Shown one piece after another: positions 7,344-16,241 of a stretch of 64,000 nucleotides of DNA; the first letter of the stretch is position 1; every line of letters begins with the position of its first letter. The DNA lies in assembly GCA_016235775.1 (NCBI GenBank), contig JACRIU010000044.1:1-64000 (forward strand), written 5' to 3'. Source of the DNA: Hydrogenophilales bacterium. Lineage in GTDB: Bacteria; Pseudomonadota; Gammaproteobacteria; Burkholderiales; Thiobacteraceae. A program made the translations under genes and the position numbers. Under the pieces are notes generated by a model that was not told where the DNA came from, did not search any database, and saw nothing but the letters and a program-made list of their open reading frames with translations.

Positions 7344-10004
7344 CTATGCAATCTCGACTTTCATCTCGCCCTTTTTCACTTTCATCGCAATCGATTTCAC
7401 CGGTTTGCGCGCAGCCATGCGGGCGAGAATTTCGTTGGAGAGCGCCATTAGAACGCTGTCGGAGATAACGGCGTCGGCGTTGCGCGCGCCGCTGTCCACA
7501 TCCAGGCAGCGTTCGGTGATGAGGCGCACCAGCGCTTGGTCGTAGGCGAGCTCCGCGCCGTGGTTGGCTTGGATGCGGGCGCGGACTTTTTCCAGTTTCA
7601 GGCTCACGATTTTTTCCAGCACTTTGTCTTTGACGGGGTAGTAGGGCACGACCGTCAAGCGCCCGAGGAAAGCGGGCTTGAAGGCTTTTTGCAGGTCGTT
7701 GCGCAGCAGCGCTACCAAATCTTCCGGCGTGGCGGGGCGGGCTTTTCCTTCCACGGTCACGCCGTGTTCGGCGGCGCGCATGATGAGATTGGTGCCGACG
7801 TTGGAGGTGAGGATGATGACGGTATTTTTGAAATCGACTTCGCGGCCTTCGGCGTCTTCCAGCACGCCCTTGTCGAACACTTGGAAGAACAGCTCCAGCA
7901 CGTCGGGATGGGCTTTCTCCACTTCGTCCAGCAACAACACGCAGTAGGGTTTGCGTCGCACGGATTCGGTCAGGACGCCGCCTTCGCCGTAGCCGACGTA
8001 GCCGGGGGGCGAACCCTTGAGGCCGGAGACGCTGTGCGCTTCCTGGTATTCGGACATATTGATCGAGACCAGATTGCGCTCGCCGCCGTACAGCGTGTCG
8101 GCCAGCGCCAGCGCGGTTTCGGTCTTGCCCACGCCGGAGGGGCCGACCAGCAGGAACACGCCATTGGGCTTGTTCGGGTCTTCCAGATTGGCCTTGGCGA
8201 TTTGGATGCGGTGCGCGATCAGCGCCAGCGCGTGCGATTGGCCGACGACGCGCGCCTCCAGCAGCGCTTCGAGTTTGCGCACGGCTTCCAGCTCGTCTTC
8301 CACCATGCGTCCCAGCGGAATGCCGGTCCAGCTCGAAATGATTTCGGCGATGGCGCTGGCGTCCACGCATTCGTACACCATGGGTTGCACTTTGTGCAGC
8401 GCTTCGAGTTTGGCCATGGCTTTGCCCAACTGCTTATCTAGTTCGTTACTGGCTTTCGCGGATTTGCTTTTTGGTTTCGGGGCGGGTTGCGCAAGCTGTT
8501 CTCGCAGGCCGCGAATTTCTTCCACCAGCGCGCGCTGCTGCTCGGAGGCTTTTTGCAATTCCCGCAATTGCTGTTCCAGCGCGCTGCGTTGCACGGCAAT
8601 TTCTGCCAGGCGGGTGGCGATCTGCGCCGACGCGCCTTCGCGCACCAGCGCCTGTTGCTCACGGCCTAAATTTTCCATCAGGCGCGTCACATCTTCTATC
8701 GGCGCGGGGCGGCCGGCGAGGGACAGTGCGACTTGGGCGCAGGCGGTATCCAGCACCGAGACGCCTTTATCCGGCAGTTGGCGTCCGGAGATGTAGCGGG
8801 CGGAGAGCTTGACTGCCTCGACCACCGCCTCATCCAGGATGCGCACCTTATGGTGGCGCTCCATCACCCCCACGATGCCGCGCAGCATGTGAATGGCGGA
8901 TTCGATGCCCGGTTCCTCGATTTTCACCACTTGAAAGCGCCGCGCCAGCGCCGCGTCTTTTTCAAAATACTTTTTATACTCGGCCCAGGTGGTGGCGGCG
9001 ATGGTGCGCAACTCGCCGCGCGCCAAGGCGGGCTTGAGCAGATTGGCCGCGTCGTTCTGCCCGGCCTGGCCGCCCGCGCCGATCATGGTATGCGCCTCGT
9101 CGATGAACAATATAATTGGGGTCAGACTCGATTTAACTTCGTCGATCACGCCGCGCAGGCGGTTTTCGAATTCGCCTTTGACGCTGGCGCCGGCTTGCAG
9201 CAAACCCAGATCGAGCGTGCGTAGCGCCACATTCAGCAGCGGCTCGGGCACGTCATTCGCCGCGATGCGCAACGCCAGGCCTTCCACCACGGCGGTCTTG
9301 CCCACGCCCGGCTCGCCGGTGAGGATGGGATTGTTTTGTCGGCGGCGCAACAGGATGTCGATCATCTGCCGAATCTCGGCATCGCGCCCGAGCACGGCAT
9401 CGATTTTGCCGGCGCGCGCTTCTCCGGTGAGATCGATGGTGTATTTATCCAGCGCCGGGGTGCGCTGTGCGCCGGGTGCGGCGGCGGCTTCACTCGCCGT
9501 TTCACTCGGAGCGGTACCGATATCGCTGCTTTCTTTCGAGGCGCGCAAGATCGCCGGGAGTTGCGCGCGCAATTCCTCCACCGGCAATTTCCGCAGCAGG
9601 TCGGCGGCATCACCCATGCCGCGGCACAAGGTTTCATCCACCGCCAAGGCCAGCACCAAGTGGCCGGAGCGCAAATGCGTCGCGCCGTAATCCACGCTCG
9701 CGCCCAGCCAGGCGGATTCCAGCCATTTGGGCAACGTGGTCGCCAGCACGGGGTTGCGCGTGTTGCCGGTTTTGAAGCTGGAAAGCGAATGCAGCAGCGA
9801 TTTTTGCAGGCGCGCGGTATCGATGCTGTAGGCCTTGAAAATCGCCATCGCGTCCGAACTCGGCGCATCCATCAGCTCCAACAGCACATGCTCGATATCC
9901 ACCTCGAAGTGGCTGCGTGACAGCGCCGCATTGGCGGCGCGCTCCAGGGCGTGGCGCGGGGTGTCGTGGAGTTTTGAAATCAAGGATTTAAGGCTAGTTT
10001 GCAT
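7344..10004 (-). CDS. tssH: T6SS ATPase TssH (ClpV)
   Basis: This 886-residue Clp/Hsp100 protein has two AAA+ domains. The first has Walker A GEPGVGKT at 230-237 and Walker B FIDEAH at ~300-305. The second has Walker A GPSGVGKT at 621-628. A charged coiled-coil middle domain lies at ~445-535, and an N-terminal Clp-N domain spans the first ~150 residues. ClpV disassembles contracted TssB/TssC sheaths after firing. Its position beside tssEFG and its ClpV-like N domain support TssH rather than housekeeping ClpB. It is transcribed convergently to tssG, so it must have its own promoter in or beyond 10,005-10,218 or belong to a separate leftward unit. Confidence 0.93.
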   Translation of the reverse strand: MQTSLKSLISKLHDTPRHALERAANAALSRSHFEVDIEHVLLELMDAPSSDAMAIFKAYSIDTARLQKSLLHSLSSFKTGNTRNPVLATTLPKWLESAWLGASVDYGATHLRSGHLVLALAVDETLCRGMGDAADLLRKLPVEELRAQLPAILRASKESSDIGTAPSETASEAAAAPGAQRTPALDKYTIDLTGEARAGKIDAVLGRDAEIRQMIDILLRRRQNNPILTGEPGVGKTAVVEGLALRIAANDVPEPLLNVALRTLDLGLLQAGASVKGEFENRLRGVIDEVKSSLTPIILFIDEAHTMIGAGGQAGQNDAANLLKPALARGELRTIAATTWAEYKKYFEKDAALARRFQVVKIEEPGIESAIHMLRGIVGVMERHHKVRILDEAVVEAVKLSARYISGRQLPDKGVSVLDTACAQVALSLAGRPAPIEDVTRLMENLGREQQALVREGASAQIATRLAEIAVQRSALEQQLRELQKASEQQRALVEEIRGLREQLAQPAPKPKSKSAKASNELDKQLGKAMAKLEALHKVQPMVYECVDASAIAEIISSWTGIPLGRMVEDELEAVRKLEALLEARVVGQSHALALIAHRIQIAKANLEDPNKPNGVFLLVGPSGVGKTETALALADTLYGGERNLVSINMSEYQEAHSVSGLKGSPPGYVGYGEGGVLTESVRRKPYCVLLLDEVEKAHPDVLELFFQVFDKGVLEDAEGREVDFKNTVIILTSNVGTNLIMRAAEHGVTVEGKARPATPEDLVALLRNDLQKAFKPAFLGRLTVVPYYPVKDKVLEKIVSLKLEKVRARIQANHGAELAYDQALVRLITERCLDVDSGARNADAVISDSVLMALSNEILARMAARKPVKSIAMKVKKGEMKVEIA

Positions 10005-10156
10005 GATGGCTCAATGAGTTGGGAGGTTGAGTCGCGGCGCCTGGCGCATTCCGCTGTGCTGATGTTAATTGCCGCCAGCTAATACCAACATCATATATCA
10101 AGCAGGGTCTAAGCTCAATCGCCAACCAAGGTAAAATGGCTTCTTTTTCCGTAGCT

Positions 10157-10179
10157 GGGAACCGTTTCCGCCGGTTCCC
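10157..10179 (+). promoter_or_regulatory. Perfect hairpin in the leader of the sulfatase-fold gene
   Basis: GGGAACCG and CGGTTCCC form a perfect 8-bp stem around a 7-nt loop, about 40 nt upstream of the 10,219 start codon. No T-run follows directly, so this is not a normal terminator. It may be a leader structure or a protein site. The rest of 10,005-10,218 shows no gene. Confidence 0.45.
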
Positions 10180-10218
10180 CTCTTACCGTCCCCCACCTAA
10201 CGATAAGCAGCCACCCTC

Positions 10219-12150
10219 ATGATCTCTAGGCTCCGCGCCCGGCTCAGCCGCTGGCTGACCAACCCGGTGGTTTTATTTGCCGCGATTTTTCTGGCAATCG
10301 CGAGCCTGACCAGGCTCGGCCTTGCCCTCTTCAACGGAATGCAATCGGTGCCGCTTACCCTGTGGCCGGGCATTTTGCTGCGCGGTGTGTGGTTCGATCT
10401 TGCCGTCTTGGCTTGGTTAGTGGCGCCGCTGTTCTTGTATGAGATTTTGCTGCCTAAACGGGTGCGCGCCAGCCGCTTCCATCGCTATGCGCGCTACATT
10501 GGCTTTGTGTTCGCTGTCTTTATCTTGCTATTCGGCGTGGTTTCCGAATTTACTTTTTGGGAGGAGTTTTCATCGCGCTTCAACTTCATCGCGGTGGATT
10601 ATCTGATTTACACCAATGAAGTAATCGGCAATATTCGTGAGTCGTATCCGGTGGGCTGGTTACTCGCCGGCATTGTATTGATTGCTGCGCTGTTAACCTG
10701 GGCCTTGCGCCGATTTATCCATGCGGCGGATGTGACTCAGCCTACAGCGCGACACCGTGTAGTTTATGCGCTGCTTGCACTGGCTTTGCCGTGGCTGTCG
10801 TATCACTTCGCTGATATCGATCAAATGAGCTTTTCATCAAACGCCTACGCCAACGAGCTCGTGGGCAACGGGCTGATGACGCTGGCTGCCGCGTTTCGCC
10901 GTAACGAGCTGGATTTCGACCGCTTTTATCGCACCATGCCGGACGCGCAGGCCGCGAAGATTTTGGCCGAGCTGGGCGTCGAGCGCGAGCCGGTGCCGCA
11001 GGCCTTGCATCCGGAAGAAAATGAGGCATGGGATAGCACGCGCATGCCGCTTTCGAAACCGGCGCGCAATATCGTGCTGGTTTCGGTGGAAAGTTTGTCC
11101 GCGAATTATTTAGGCAGCTTCGGCAACACCAAAGGCATCACGCCTCGCCTCGACCAACTCGCCCAGGAAGGCTTGCTGTTCACTCGTCTCTACGCCACCG
11201 GCACCCGCACGGTGCGCGGGCTGGAGGCGTTAGCGCTCGGCACGCCGCCGATTCCGGGCCAGGCAATTGTGCGCCGTCCGGATAACGACCATCTCGCTAC
11301 GGTAGGGGAAATCTTGCGTCATCAAGGTTATGAAACACTGTTCTTGTACGGTGGGTATGGCTACTTCGATAACATGAATGTGTTTTTCACCGGAAACGAT
11401 TACCGCGTGGTTGACCGCACCGCTTTTCCTAAAGCCTCTATAGTGTTTTCGAACATTTGGGGCGTGGCGGATGAATCGCTGTTCGACAACGCGCTGAGCG
11501 AATTGGATCGTGTGCATGCGGCGCACAAACCTTTCTTAGCGCAGATCATGACCACCTCCAACCACCGGCCTTATACCTATCCACAAGGTCGCATCGATAT
11601 CCCCTCGCCCGGCGGACGCGACGGCGCGGTGAAATACACCGACTACGCCATCGGTCGCTTCATCGATCAGGCTAAAACAAAACCCTGGTTCAAGGACACG
11701 CTATTCGTCATCGTAGCCGACCATTGCGCCTCGGCTGCGGGTAAGACCCGCCTGCCGGTACCGGGCTATCACATCCCGATGATTTTCTACGCGCCGGATT
11801 TGCTCAAACCGGGCCGCATCGAGCGCGTGGTGAGCCAGCTGGATGTGCCGCCGACACTCTTGGATTCGATGGGCCTGCCGGGGGACGATCACTTCTTCGG
11901 CCAATCGGTATTCGAGAAAAATCAAATGGCGCCGCGCGCCTTCATCAGCAATTATCAAGAACTGGGTTACTACAAGAATGATAAGTTGATCGTACTCGGT
12001 CCCAAGAAGCGCGCTGATGCCTTCAACATCGACCCGCAAACCGGCGAGGCCAAACCCGCCACCATGGATAGTCTTTTGCTGGACGAAGCCATAGCGTATT
12101 ACCAAAGTGCATTCCATGCCTTCAAACGCGGCGAAATGAAATTGCGTTAG
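10219..12150 (+). CDS. LtaS/MdoB-like membrane phosphoglycerol transferase (sulfatase fold)
   Basis: The 643-residue protein has about five membrane helices in the first ~205 residues (for example 15-40, 52-75, 92-112, 145-165, 182-196). A periplasmic alkaline-phosphatase/sulfatase domain follows from ~280. It contains 'LVSVESLS' with Glu291 as a probable metal ligand, and 'GTRTVRGLEAL' with Thr331 as the likely nucleophile, comparable to the catalytic Thr of LtaS. 'FVIVADHC' supplies later metal ligands. Family members transfer phosphoglycerol or phosphoethanolamine groups to glycans or lipids; in Gram-negatives a role in decorating periplasmic glucans or LPS is plausible. The substrate cannot be read from sequence. 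Confidence 0.85.
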   Translation: MISRLRARLSRWLTNPVVLFAAIFLAIASLTRLGLALFNGMQSVPLTLWPGILLRGVWFDLAVLAWLVAPLFLYEILLPKRVRASRFHRYARYIGFVFAVFILLFGVVSEFTFWEEFSSRFNFIAVDYLIYTNEVIGNIRESYPVGWLLAGIVLIAALLTWALRRFIHAADVTQPTARHRVVYALLALALPWLSYHFADIDQMSFSSNAYANELVGNGLMTLAAAFRRNELDFDRFYRTMPDAQAAKILAELGVEREPVPQALHPEENEAWDSTRMPLSKPARNIVLVSVESLSANYLGSFGNTKGITPRLDQLAQEGLLFTRLYATGTRTVRGLEALALGTPPIPGQAIVRRPDNDHLATVGEILRHQGYETLFLYGGYGYFDNMNVFFTGNDYRVVDRTAFPKASIVFSNIWGVADESLFDNALSELDRVHAAHKPFLAQIMTTSNHRPYTYPQGRIDIPSPGGRDGAVKYTDYAIGRFIDQAKTKPWFKDTLFVIVADHCASAAGKTRLPVPGYHIPMIFYAPDLLKPGRIERVVSQLDVPPTLLDSMGLPGDDHFFGQSVFEKNQMAPRAFISNYQELGYYKNDKLIVLGPKKRADAFNIDPQTGEAKPATMDSLLLDEAIAYYQSAFHAFKRGEMKLR

Positions 12151-12199
12151 AACGCTTTTGTTGCCGCCGCGCAGACACATAATTCGGTACCATCCGATT

Positions 12200-13177
12200 A
12201 TGAATGCGCTTCTTCAACATCTCTCCCCGGAAACCGCAGGCGCCCACCTTGTCACGTCGATCATGCGGGCGACACCCGATCAGTCAGCCGGAATGGTGCG
12301 TACGACTTTAGTCGATCGCACCTTGCAAGATACGCATTTGATTTGTGTCGTGGATGCGCAAGATCGTTTGCTTGGTATTTTAACTTTCGCCAATCTGTTC
12401 CGCCTGCCCGCCGAGCGCCTGATGGGCGAGGCCATGCAGCCTCACCCGCCGGCCGTACGCCCCGAAGAAGATCAAGAAAAAGTCGCCTCTTTCGCCCTGC
12501 ATCATGGACTCGCTAGCGTGCCGGTGACGGATGCGGAGGGGCGGCTGCTGGGCGTGGTGCCGGCACAGGCGTTGTTGCACATTCTGCGCCACGAGCACGT
12601 GGAAGATTTGCATCGGCTCGCCGGTATCAAGCGCGAAACGATGGTCGCGCGGCATGCGATGGATGCGCCGCCGCTGCGCCGTGCGCGCGATCGGCTGCCG
12701 TGGCTGATTATCGGCTTGATCGGCAGTGCCCTCGCCACGTTTGTCATGAGCCGCTTCGAGGCGGCGCTGAACGAAAAATTGGCGCTGGCTTTTTTTATTC
12801 CGGCCCTGGTGTATCTGACCGACGCCATTGGCACCCAAACCGAAGCCGTCACGGTGCGCGGCCTGTCGCTGGCGCATGTCGGGATCGGCCGCTTATTGGG
12901 CGGGGAGTTGCGCACCGGTCTTCTCATCGGCCTGGTGCTGGGCGGTCTCACTTTTCCCGCCGTATGGTGGGCGTTCGGCGAGGTGCGATTAGCTTTCGCG
13001 GTCGCCGGCAGCTTGTTCGTCGCCGGCGGACTCGCCGCAAGCATCGGCTTGCTGCTGCCTTGGCTGTTGTCGCGCATGCACTTGGACCCCGCGTTTGGGA
13101 GCGGGCCGATCGCGACCGTGATGCAGGATGTGCTGACGCTGCTGACTTATTTCTTGTTCGTGAGCTTGCTGTACTGA
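12200..13177 (+). CDS. mgtE: MgtE-type magnesium transporter/channel with CBS pair
   Basis: From the ATG at 12,200 the product has ~325 residues. The first ~135 contain two CBS motifs ('LICVVDAQDRLLGILT' and 'SVPVTDAEGRLLGVV'). The C-terminal part has about five hydrophobic helices with 'IPALVYLTDAIGTQTEAV', the MgtE pore signature. MgtE proteins pass Mg2+ (sometimes Co2+) across the inner membrane and the CBS pair gates the pore by Mg2+ binding. It is shorter than classic ~450-residue MgtE because the N-terminal superhelical domain is missing, as in several proteobacterial forms. A TTG 42 nt upstream is possible but adds residues unlike the family. Confidence 0.86.
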   Translation: MNALLQHLSPETAGAHLVTSIMRATPDQSAGMVRTTLVDRTLQDTHLICVVDAQDRLLGILTFANLFRLPAERLMGEAMQPHPPAVRPEEDQEKVASFALHHGLASVPVTDAEGRLLGVVPAQALLHILRHEHVEDLHRLAGIKRETMVARHAMDAPPLRRARDRLPWLIIGLIGSALATFVMSRFEAALNEKLALAFFIPALVYLTDAIGTQTEAVTVRGLSLAHVGIGRLLGGELRTGLLIGLVLGGLTFPAVWWAFGEVRLAFAVAGSLFVAGGLAASIGLLLPWLLSRMHLDPAFGSGPIATVMQDVLTLLTYFLFVSLLY

Positions 13178-13216
13178 TTTCTCCCCCGAGCCATTTTTCC
13201 CTCAGCACTGAAGCGC

Positions 13217-13618
13217 TCAATATTCATCACACACCGTACTCAGGAAATCCTGCAAGGTTCTGCCAGGGAGAGATTGATAGGGCTCGCTCAGCAGCTCCAT
13301 GCGCTGAATCCTGTCTAGGCGGAAATGGCGGAACGCATCTCGCAACTCACACCAAGCCACCAGCGTCCACACTTTGCCCCAGTAGAACAATCCGAGGGGG
13401 TGGGCGATGCGGCTGGAGTGTTGGCCATCTTGGCGAATGTAGTCGTAACTGACTTTTTGCTGCTGCTTGATGGCGCCGTGCAGCAAGGCGAGATGGGCCG
13501 CCACTTCCGGACTGATGCTGAAGTCGGGGACGAGCATATCTTCGCGCGCAAGCTCGAGCTTGAGGTGCCCGGGGATGACGCTTTCGATTTTGCTAATCGC
13601 CTGGTGGGCGGCACATGC
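13217..13618 (-). pseudogene. Remnant of a YafY-like WYL-domain regulator (HTH missing)
   Basis: Only the C-terminal half of a YafY/DeoR-type regulator remains. The frame reads A-C-A-A-H-Q-A-I-S-K-I-E-S immediately after a stop, then a WYL domain ('VSYDYIRQDGQHSSRI', 'HPLGLFYWGKVWTLVAW', 'FRHFRLDRIQRM'). The N-terminal winged helix (about 60-90 residues) is absent. The stop directly before the remnant (13,619-13,621) is the stop of the DUF2461 gene, and both lie in the same frame. This suggests a deletion joined the two genes. An internal ATG at 13,537 could make a 106-residue WYL fragment, but there is no sign of DNA-binding capacity. Confidence 0.8.
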
Positions 13619-14305
13619 CTAAAAGCGCAAATCCAGCGCCTTGCATAGGTAGCGCATATAGGGCGAGGCCTCAGCAAAATGCTCGGCCACCTTGGGGCGA
13701 AAGTTTTTTGAGGCAACGGCTGCGTCGCTCAACTGGGCGATCGCGATAAAGTCTTTGCGCTTGAGGTCGTGCAGCAAGGGATGATCCTTGGCGTAGCCGC
13801 GTGGCGGATTGGCGAGCGAATCGCCCGCGAGTGAAAACTTCCGATTGAAATTTTTATCGTCCCGCGCCGCCAGCCAGGCATCACCCTTGTCGACGATGGC
13901 GTCGCGGATCTTGCCCAGGGCGGGCGCATCGGGGCGCCAGAGGCCCACGCCCACGAAATATTCATGCGGTTCGATGTGCAGGTAATAGCCCGGTGCATGC
14001 ACGTCCTTGCCCACTTCATGCCGGAACTGAATGCCGATATTGGTTTTATAAGGGCGCTTGTCTTTGCCGAAACGAATATCGCGGTTAACCCGCATCAAAG
14101 CGCCGCCCACCTTCTTGGGCAAGGCCAGAAAGTGCGGGGAGATCAGGGCGAGCTCCGCGGCAATGTCGCTAATAAAACTCAACGCCGGGGTGCGAACCGT
14201 TGCTTCATAGTCCGGCTTGTGTTCGTCGAACCATTCGCGCCGGTTGTTGGCCGCCAAGGCCGCGAGAAATTCAAACGTATCTTGTGTGAAGTAACGGTTC
14301 GCCAT
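13619..14305 (-). CDS. DUF2461 (TIGR02453) family protein
   Basis: The 228-residue protein matches the DUF2461 family: N-terminal 'YFTQDTFEFLAALAANNRREWFDEHK', then 'HFLALPKKVGGALMRVNRDIRFGKDKRPYKTNIGIQF'-type sequence and 'GYYLHIEPHEYFVGVGLWRP'. Length is normal for the family. No biochemical function is established that I can name. Its stop codon abuts, in frame, the remnant of a WYL regulator. It follows the VOC gene on the same strand by only 5 nt, so the two may be co-transcribed. Confidence 0.85.
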   Translation of the reverse strand: MANRYFTQDTFEFLAALAANNRREWFDEHKPDYEATVRTPALSFISDIAAELALISPHFLALPKKVGGALMRVNRDIRFGKDKRPYKTNIGIQFRHEVGKDVHAPGYYLHIEPHEYFVGVGLWRPDAPALGKIRDAIVDKGDAWLAARDDKNFNRKFSLAGDSLANPPRGYAKDHPLLHDLKRKDFIAIAQLSDAAVASKNFRPKVAEHFAEASPYMRYLCKALDLRF

Positions 14306-14310
14306 TTTAG

Positions 14311-14703
14311 CTACGCCTGCTGGGGATGACTGATCAGTGACAGCATAGCGCCTTGCGGGTCTTGAATCACGGCAAAACGCCCCACATCGGGGATGTCTTG
14401 CGGGGGCAGGCAGACTTTGCCACCGAGCGCTTCTACGCGGCCAAGCAGCGCATCCACATTGTTTACCGAGACATAAGCGCCCCAGGCCGGCGGCATGCCC
14501 GCCGCCTGATCTGGAATGGCCATGATGCCGCCGATCTCCTTCTCACCCAGCTTCAGCAGCGTGTAATCCATGCCGCCAGGCTTGATATGCTGCATGCCCC
14601 AGCCCAGCAGCTCGCCATAAAACGCCTTGGCGCCCTTCACGTCGGTGGTCATCAGCTCATTCCAGCTAAATGCGCCAGCTTGTTTCATTGCCGTGCCACT
14701 CAT
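14311..14703 (-). CDS. VOC (glyoxalase/bleomycin-resistance) family protein
   Basis: The product has 130 residues from the ATG at 14,703, which has an AGGAG ribosome-binding site 7-8 nt upstream; a longer upstream frame lacks such support. Two beta-alpha-beta-beta-beta repeats are recognisable, with 'FSWNELMTTDVKGAKAFY' at the start and 'VIQDPQGAMLSL' at the end. VOC proteins bind a divalent metal and include glyoxalases, dioxygenases and resistance proteins. Which reaction applies here cannot be told. It lies 5 nt upstream of the DUF2461 gene. Confidence 0.85.
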   Translation of the reverse strand: MSGTAMKQAGAFSWNELMTTDVKGAKAFYGELLGWGMQHIKPGGMDYTLLKLGEKEIGGIMAIPDQAAGMPPAWGAYVSVNNVDALLGRVEALGGKVCLPPQDIPDVGRFAVIQDPQGAMLSLISHPQQA

Positions 14704-14822
14704 TGCTATCTCCTTATTTTGCGGTGAGGGTGGAATACGCAAAACGAGATTAGCAAGACGCTCCTGACAGCATGGTGTCAGTAGGGAAAAGAGGGCTAGA
14801 AAGTAACATTGCGGGGCAGTAG

Positions 14823-16226
14823 CTAAGCGCCTTTGCCCAGATCTTTCCATGCCTCGAATTCCAGGGGGCGCAAGCCGAAACGGACTGCATTTCCGACATG
14901 CATGGTCTTGAACTCCTCCAGAACGAGTTTTGCGAAGCCGTCCTGGTCATCGGGCGAAACTGATCGTGGCATGCACTGGCGGATGCTGTCTTCGGTGAGC
15001 GACAGCTTGCCCCGGACAATGGCGCGAACCGCTTCGGCCAAAGCCGCCCGGTAACGCAGTCTGAAGATATCGGGCGGCACCAGCTGGCTGCGCACGGCAA
15101 CGTATTGCTGGCAAGATCGCTCGTAGGCCCAGACGAACACATCCCGCAACAGATCGACACGATTTATTTCGTAGACGCCAAGCAGAGCGTCAATATAGGC
15201 GCGCTCCGGCACGTCGATGAAAGACAGCGGGCTCAGGTTGCACTTGATCAGAGGGATGTTGGCTGCCAGGCGGGAAACCCGCTTGTTCACATCTTCGAAC
15301 GGTTGCAGGTAGGGCAGATGCACCATCAGGAAAAAAGCCTGCTCGAATGGGTCTTTGATCTCCGCCGCCATGCCGAGCACGATTCCGAACAGTTCCTCGA
15401 TGCGCTGCGGCAATGCGATGGGCAAAAAGACACTGCCCCCGATCTCAACGGCGCGATTACGCAGCTTGCCGCAGGCCAATGGGTCCGCAAGAAGGCCATC
15501 CGACAATAGCGCATGCAATGCGATGATGGTCTCAGCATTGACGGCCACGCGCCCGGCGTCGTGCACCAGATATTCGATGGCCGCCTTGTGGTTCAAGATC
15601 ATCTGGGTTTCGATCGCATCTTTACCCTCGGCGGCCTCGCCGAACTGAATCAGCCGCTCAGTGTCGAGCCGGTTGTAGGTGTTGCCCTCCAGGCGCGAAG
15701 ATGCCCATGACAGATCAATCAGCAAGCGGTTAAGAATGTCCCGGGCAAAAGTGCCCGCCGGCGCTCGATCGGCAGGGGATCGCCCCAGGGCGTGCAACTG
15801 TTCGAGCAGCTTCTCTGGCAGATATCCGGTTACATTCGGATGGTAGGCATTCAAGAATTCAATATTGTAGCCAACAGGGCGGCGACCCTGAATAGGCTGA
15901 CGCACGTAGGCCTTGATTTTCTCGCCCTCCGGTGAGATCGGCACATATACCTCTCCGGATACCCTGATCTCGTCGCCGGAAAGCGTCGCCTCAGTCGCCT
16001 CAAGCGTGCCCGTGATTGGCGCTAACCGGTATTTGACGGACCTCCACTCCCGCTGGTGGATTACACGCCCAAGGCCTACCAGATCGGCGAGTCGGCGCTG
16101 CAGCGTCCGCCGCGATACCGCGCCCCCGATCGCGGCCAATATTTCATCCAGACCGGCCCCTTCGTGGAAGCGTCCAATTAGCTCGGCCAGCTTATCCAAC
16201 TCCTCTGATGAAATGACTTTTGGCAT
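14823..16226 (-). CDS. Fic-fold protein with wHTH and without the catalytic His
   Basis: The 467-residue protein has an N-terminal winged-helix-like region (residues ~10-68), a central beta-rich linker and a Fic domain. An inhibitory-helix motif (S/T)xxxE(G/N) is present as S176-x3-E180-G181. The Fic core reads Q308-P-F-E-D-V-N-K-R-x-x-R319. The catalytic His of HPFx(D/E)GNGRxxR is Gln and the first Gly is Val, whereas Asn, Lys, Arg and Arg are kept. Canonical AMP transfer is therefore doubtful; it may act as a regulator or use another chemistry. The same 'LQPFEDVNKR' arrangement is, as I recall it, shared by a Fic subfamily, so this is probably not a recent mutation. Three repeated 15-bp motifs lie upstream and suggest autoregulation through the wHTH. 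Confidence 0.85.
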   Translation of the reverse strand: MPKVISSEELDKLAELIGRFHEGAGLDEILAAIGGAVSRRTLQRRLADLVGLGRVIHQREWRSVKYRLAPITGTLEATEATLSGDEIRVSGEVYVPISPEGEKIKAYVRQPIQGRRPVGYNIEFLNAYHPNVTGYLPEKLLEQLHALGRSPADRAPAGTFARDILNRLLIDLSWASSRLEGNTYNRLDTERLIQFGEAAEGKDAIETQMILNHKAAIEYLVHDAGRVAVNAETIIALHALLSDGLLADPLACGKLRNRAVEIGGSVFLPIALPQRIEELFGIVLGMAAEIKDPFEQAFFLMVHLPYLQPFEDVNKRVSRLAANIPLIKCNLSPLSFIDVPERAYIDALLGVYEINRVDLLRDVFVWAYERSCQQYVAVRSQLVPPDIFRLRYRAALAEAVRAIVRGKLSLTEDSIRQCMPRSVSPDDQDGFAKLVLEEFKTMHVGNAVRFGLRPLEFEAWKDLGKGA

Positions 16227-16241
16227 GGTTGAGGGTGCCCC

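Noticed and set aside
7073-7468. Plus-strand frame spanning the end of tssG and the REP-like pair
   Set aside because: It runs through tssG in another frame and through palindromic repeat DNA into antisense of tssH; no protein signature.
8471-9920. Several plus-strand frames of 100-230 codons opposite tssH
   Set aside because: All are antisense shadows of an intact ClpV gene without independent support.
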